Assembly: GCA_030598645.1 (NCBI GenBank)
Contig: JAUVPN010000118.1
Location: forward strand, 1-7,912
Length of the DNA: 7,912 nt
Direction: 5' to 3'
Source of the DNA: Hyphomicrobium sp.
GTDB taxonomy: Bacteria; Pseudomonadota; Alphaproteobacteria; Rhizobiales; Hyphomicrobiaceae
Shown here: one piece after another, positions 7,728 to 7,912 of the stretch
Layout of the letters: the number at the start of each line of letters is the position of its first letter
Numbering within the stretch: position 1 is the first letter of the stretch
Program-made: the position numbers and the translations under genes
The notes under the pieces: model-generated
Database searches by the model: none
What the model was told of the DNA's origin: nothing
What the model saw: only the letters and a program-made list of their open reading frames with translations

Positions 7728-7912
7728 ATGCCAGATATTCGCTTCTTGGCCGTGTGCTTTTATGCCTTTGCCGTCTCGGCCATGGTGGTCTACGCATTTG
7801 CCACGACGGGGCTACGCGATTTGTGCCTGGATCGGCCGAATGATCGCTCTAGCCACGAGCACCCCACGCCGAGATGCGGCGGGGTCGGCGTCGCGTTTAG
7901 CGCGGTGTCTGC
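7728..7912 (+). CDS. WecA/WbpL-type polyprenyl-phosphate sugar-1-phosphate transferase, 3' partial
   Basis: Only the first 61 codons are present; the gene continues past the right edge. Full-length members (MraY/WecA/WbpL family, about 340 residues, around 11 membrane segments) transfer a HexNAc-1-phosphate from a UDP-sugar to undecaprenyl phosphate, the first committed step of O-antigen assembly in the inner membrane. The visible part has one hydrophobic segment (about residues 6-27) and then the cytoplasmic signature LDRPNDRSSHEHPTPRCGG (34-52), which corresponds to the family consensus D-x-P-N-x-R-S-S-H-x-x-P-T-P-R-G-G-G. One deviation is seen: the first glycine of the usual triple is Cys50. 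With the WbpV/WreQ-like gene just upstream, the likely donor is UDP-QuiNAc or UDP-FucNAc, as for WbpL and WreU. The family call rests on a short but distinctive motif; the donor is inferred from context. Confidence 0.82.
   Translation, partial: MPDIRFLAVCFYAFAVSAMVVYAFATTGLRDLCLDRPNDRSSHEHPTPRCGGVGVAFSAVS

Overview
This window is part of a surface-polysaccharide (O-antigen or exopolysaccharide) biosynthesis locus from a Gram-negative bacterium. The moderately GC-rich sequence, and the pairing of a WreQ/WbpV-type nucleotide-sugar reductase with a WbpL/WreU-type initiating transferase, fit an alphaproteobacterium, plausibly a Rhizobiales member such as Bradyrhizobium. That placement is an inference, not a read-out.

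Layout. (1) Positions 1-1332, plus strand: the remains of manC, a bifunctional mannose-1-phosphate guanylyltransferase / mannose-6-phosphate isomerase. It is broken by two frameshifts and one in-frame stop and runs off the left edge. (2) Positions 1563-4689, minus strand: a tight two-gene unit in which an AsnB-type glutamine-dependent amidotransferase is followed, after one nucleotide, by a GT4 glycosyltransferase. The unit converges on the manC remnant. (3) Positions 4690-5056: a divergent intergenic region. (4) Positions 5057-6358, plus strand: a polytopic membrane protein of the Wzy polymerase / O-antigen ligase family. (5) Positions 6464-7450, plus strand: an extended-SDR nucleotide-sugar epimerase/reductase. 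(6) Position 7728 to the right edge, plus strand: the N-terminus of a WecA/WbpL-type polyprenyl-phosphate sugar-1-phosphate transferase.

How they would work together (family knowledge plus inference): the SDR would supply a UDP-6-deoxy-HexNAc such as UDP-QuiNAc or UDP-FucNAc. The WbpL-like enzyme would load it onto undecaprenyl phosphate. The GT4 enzyme would add a further sugar at the cytoplasmic face, and the AsnB-like enzyme might amidate an acidic sugar, as WbpS is thought to do in Pseudomonas aeruginosa O6. The Wzy/WaaL-family protein would polymerise or ligate repeat units in the periplasm. No Wzx flippase, Wzz chain-length regulator or sugar 4,6-dehydratase lies in the window. The broken manC and the non-coding gaps of 230, 105 and 277 bp suggest a locus that has been rearranged. 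I found no RNA gene, CRISPR array or intact insertion sequence, and no clearly novel system.
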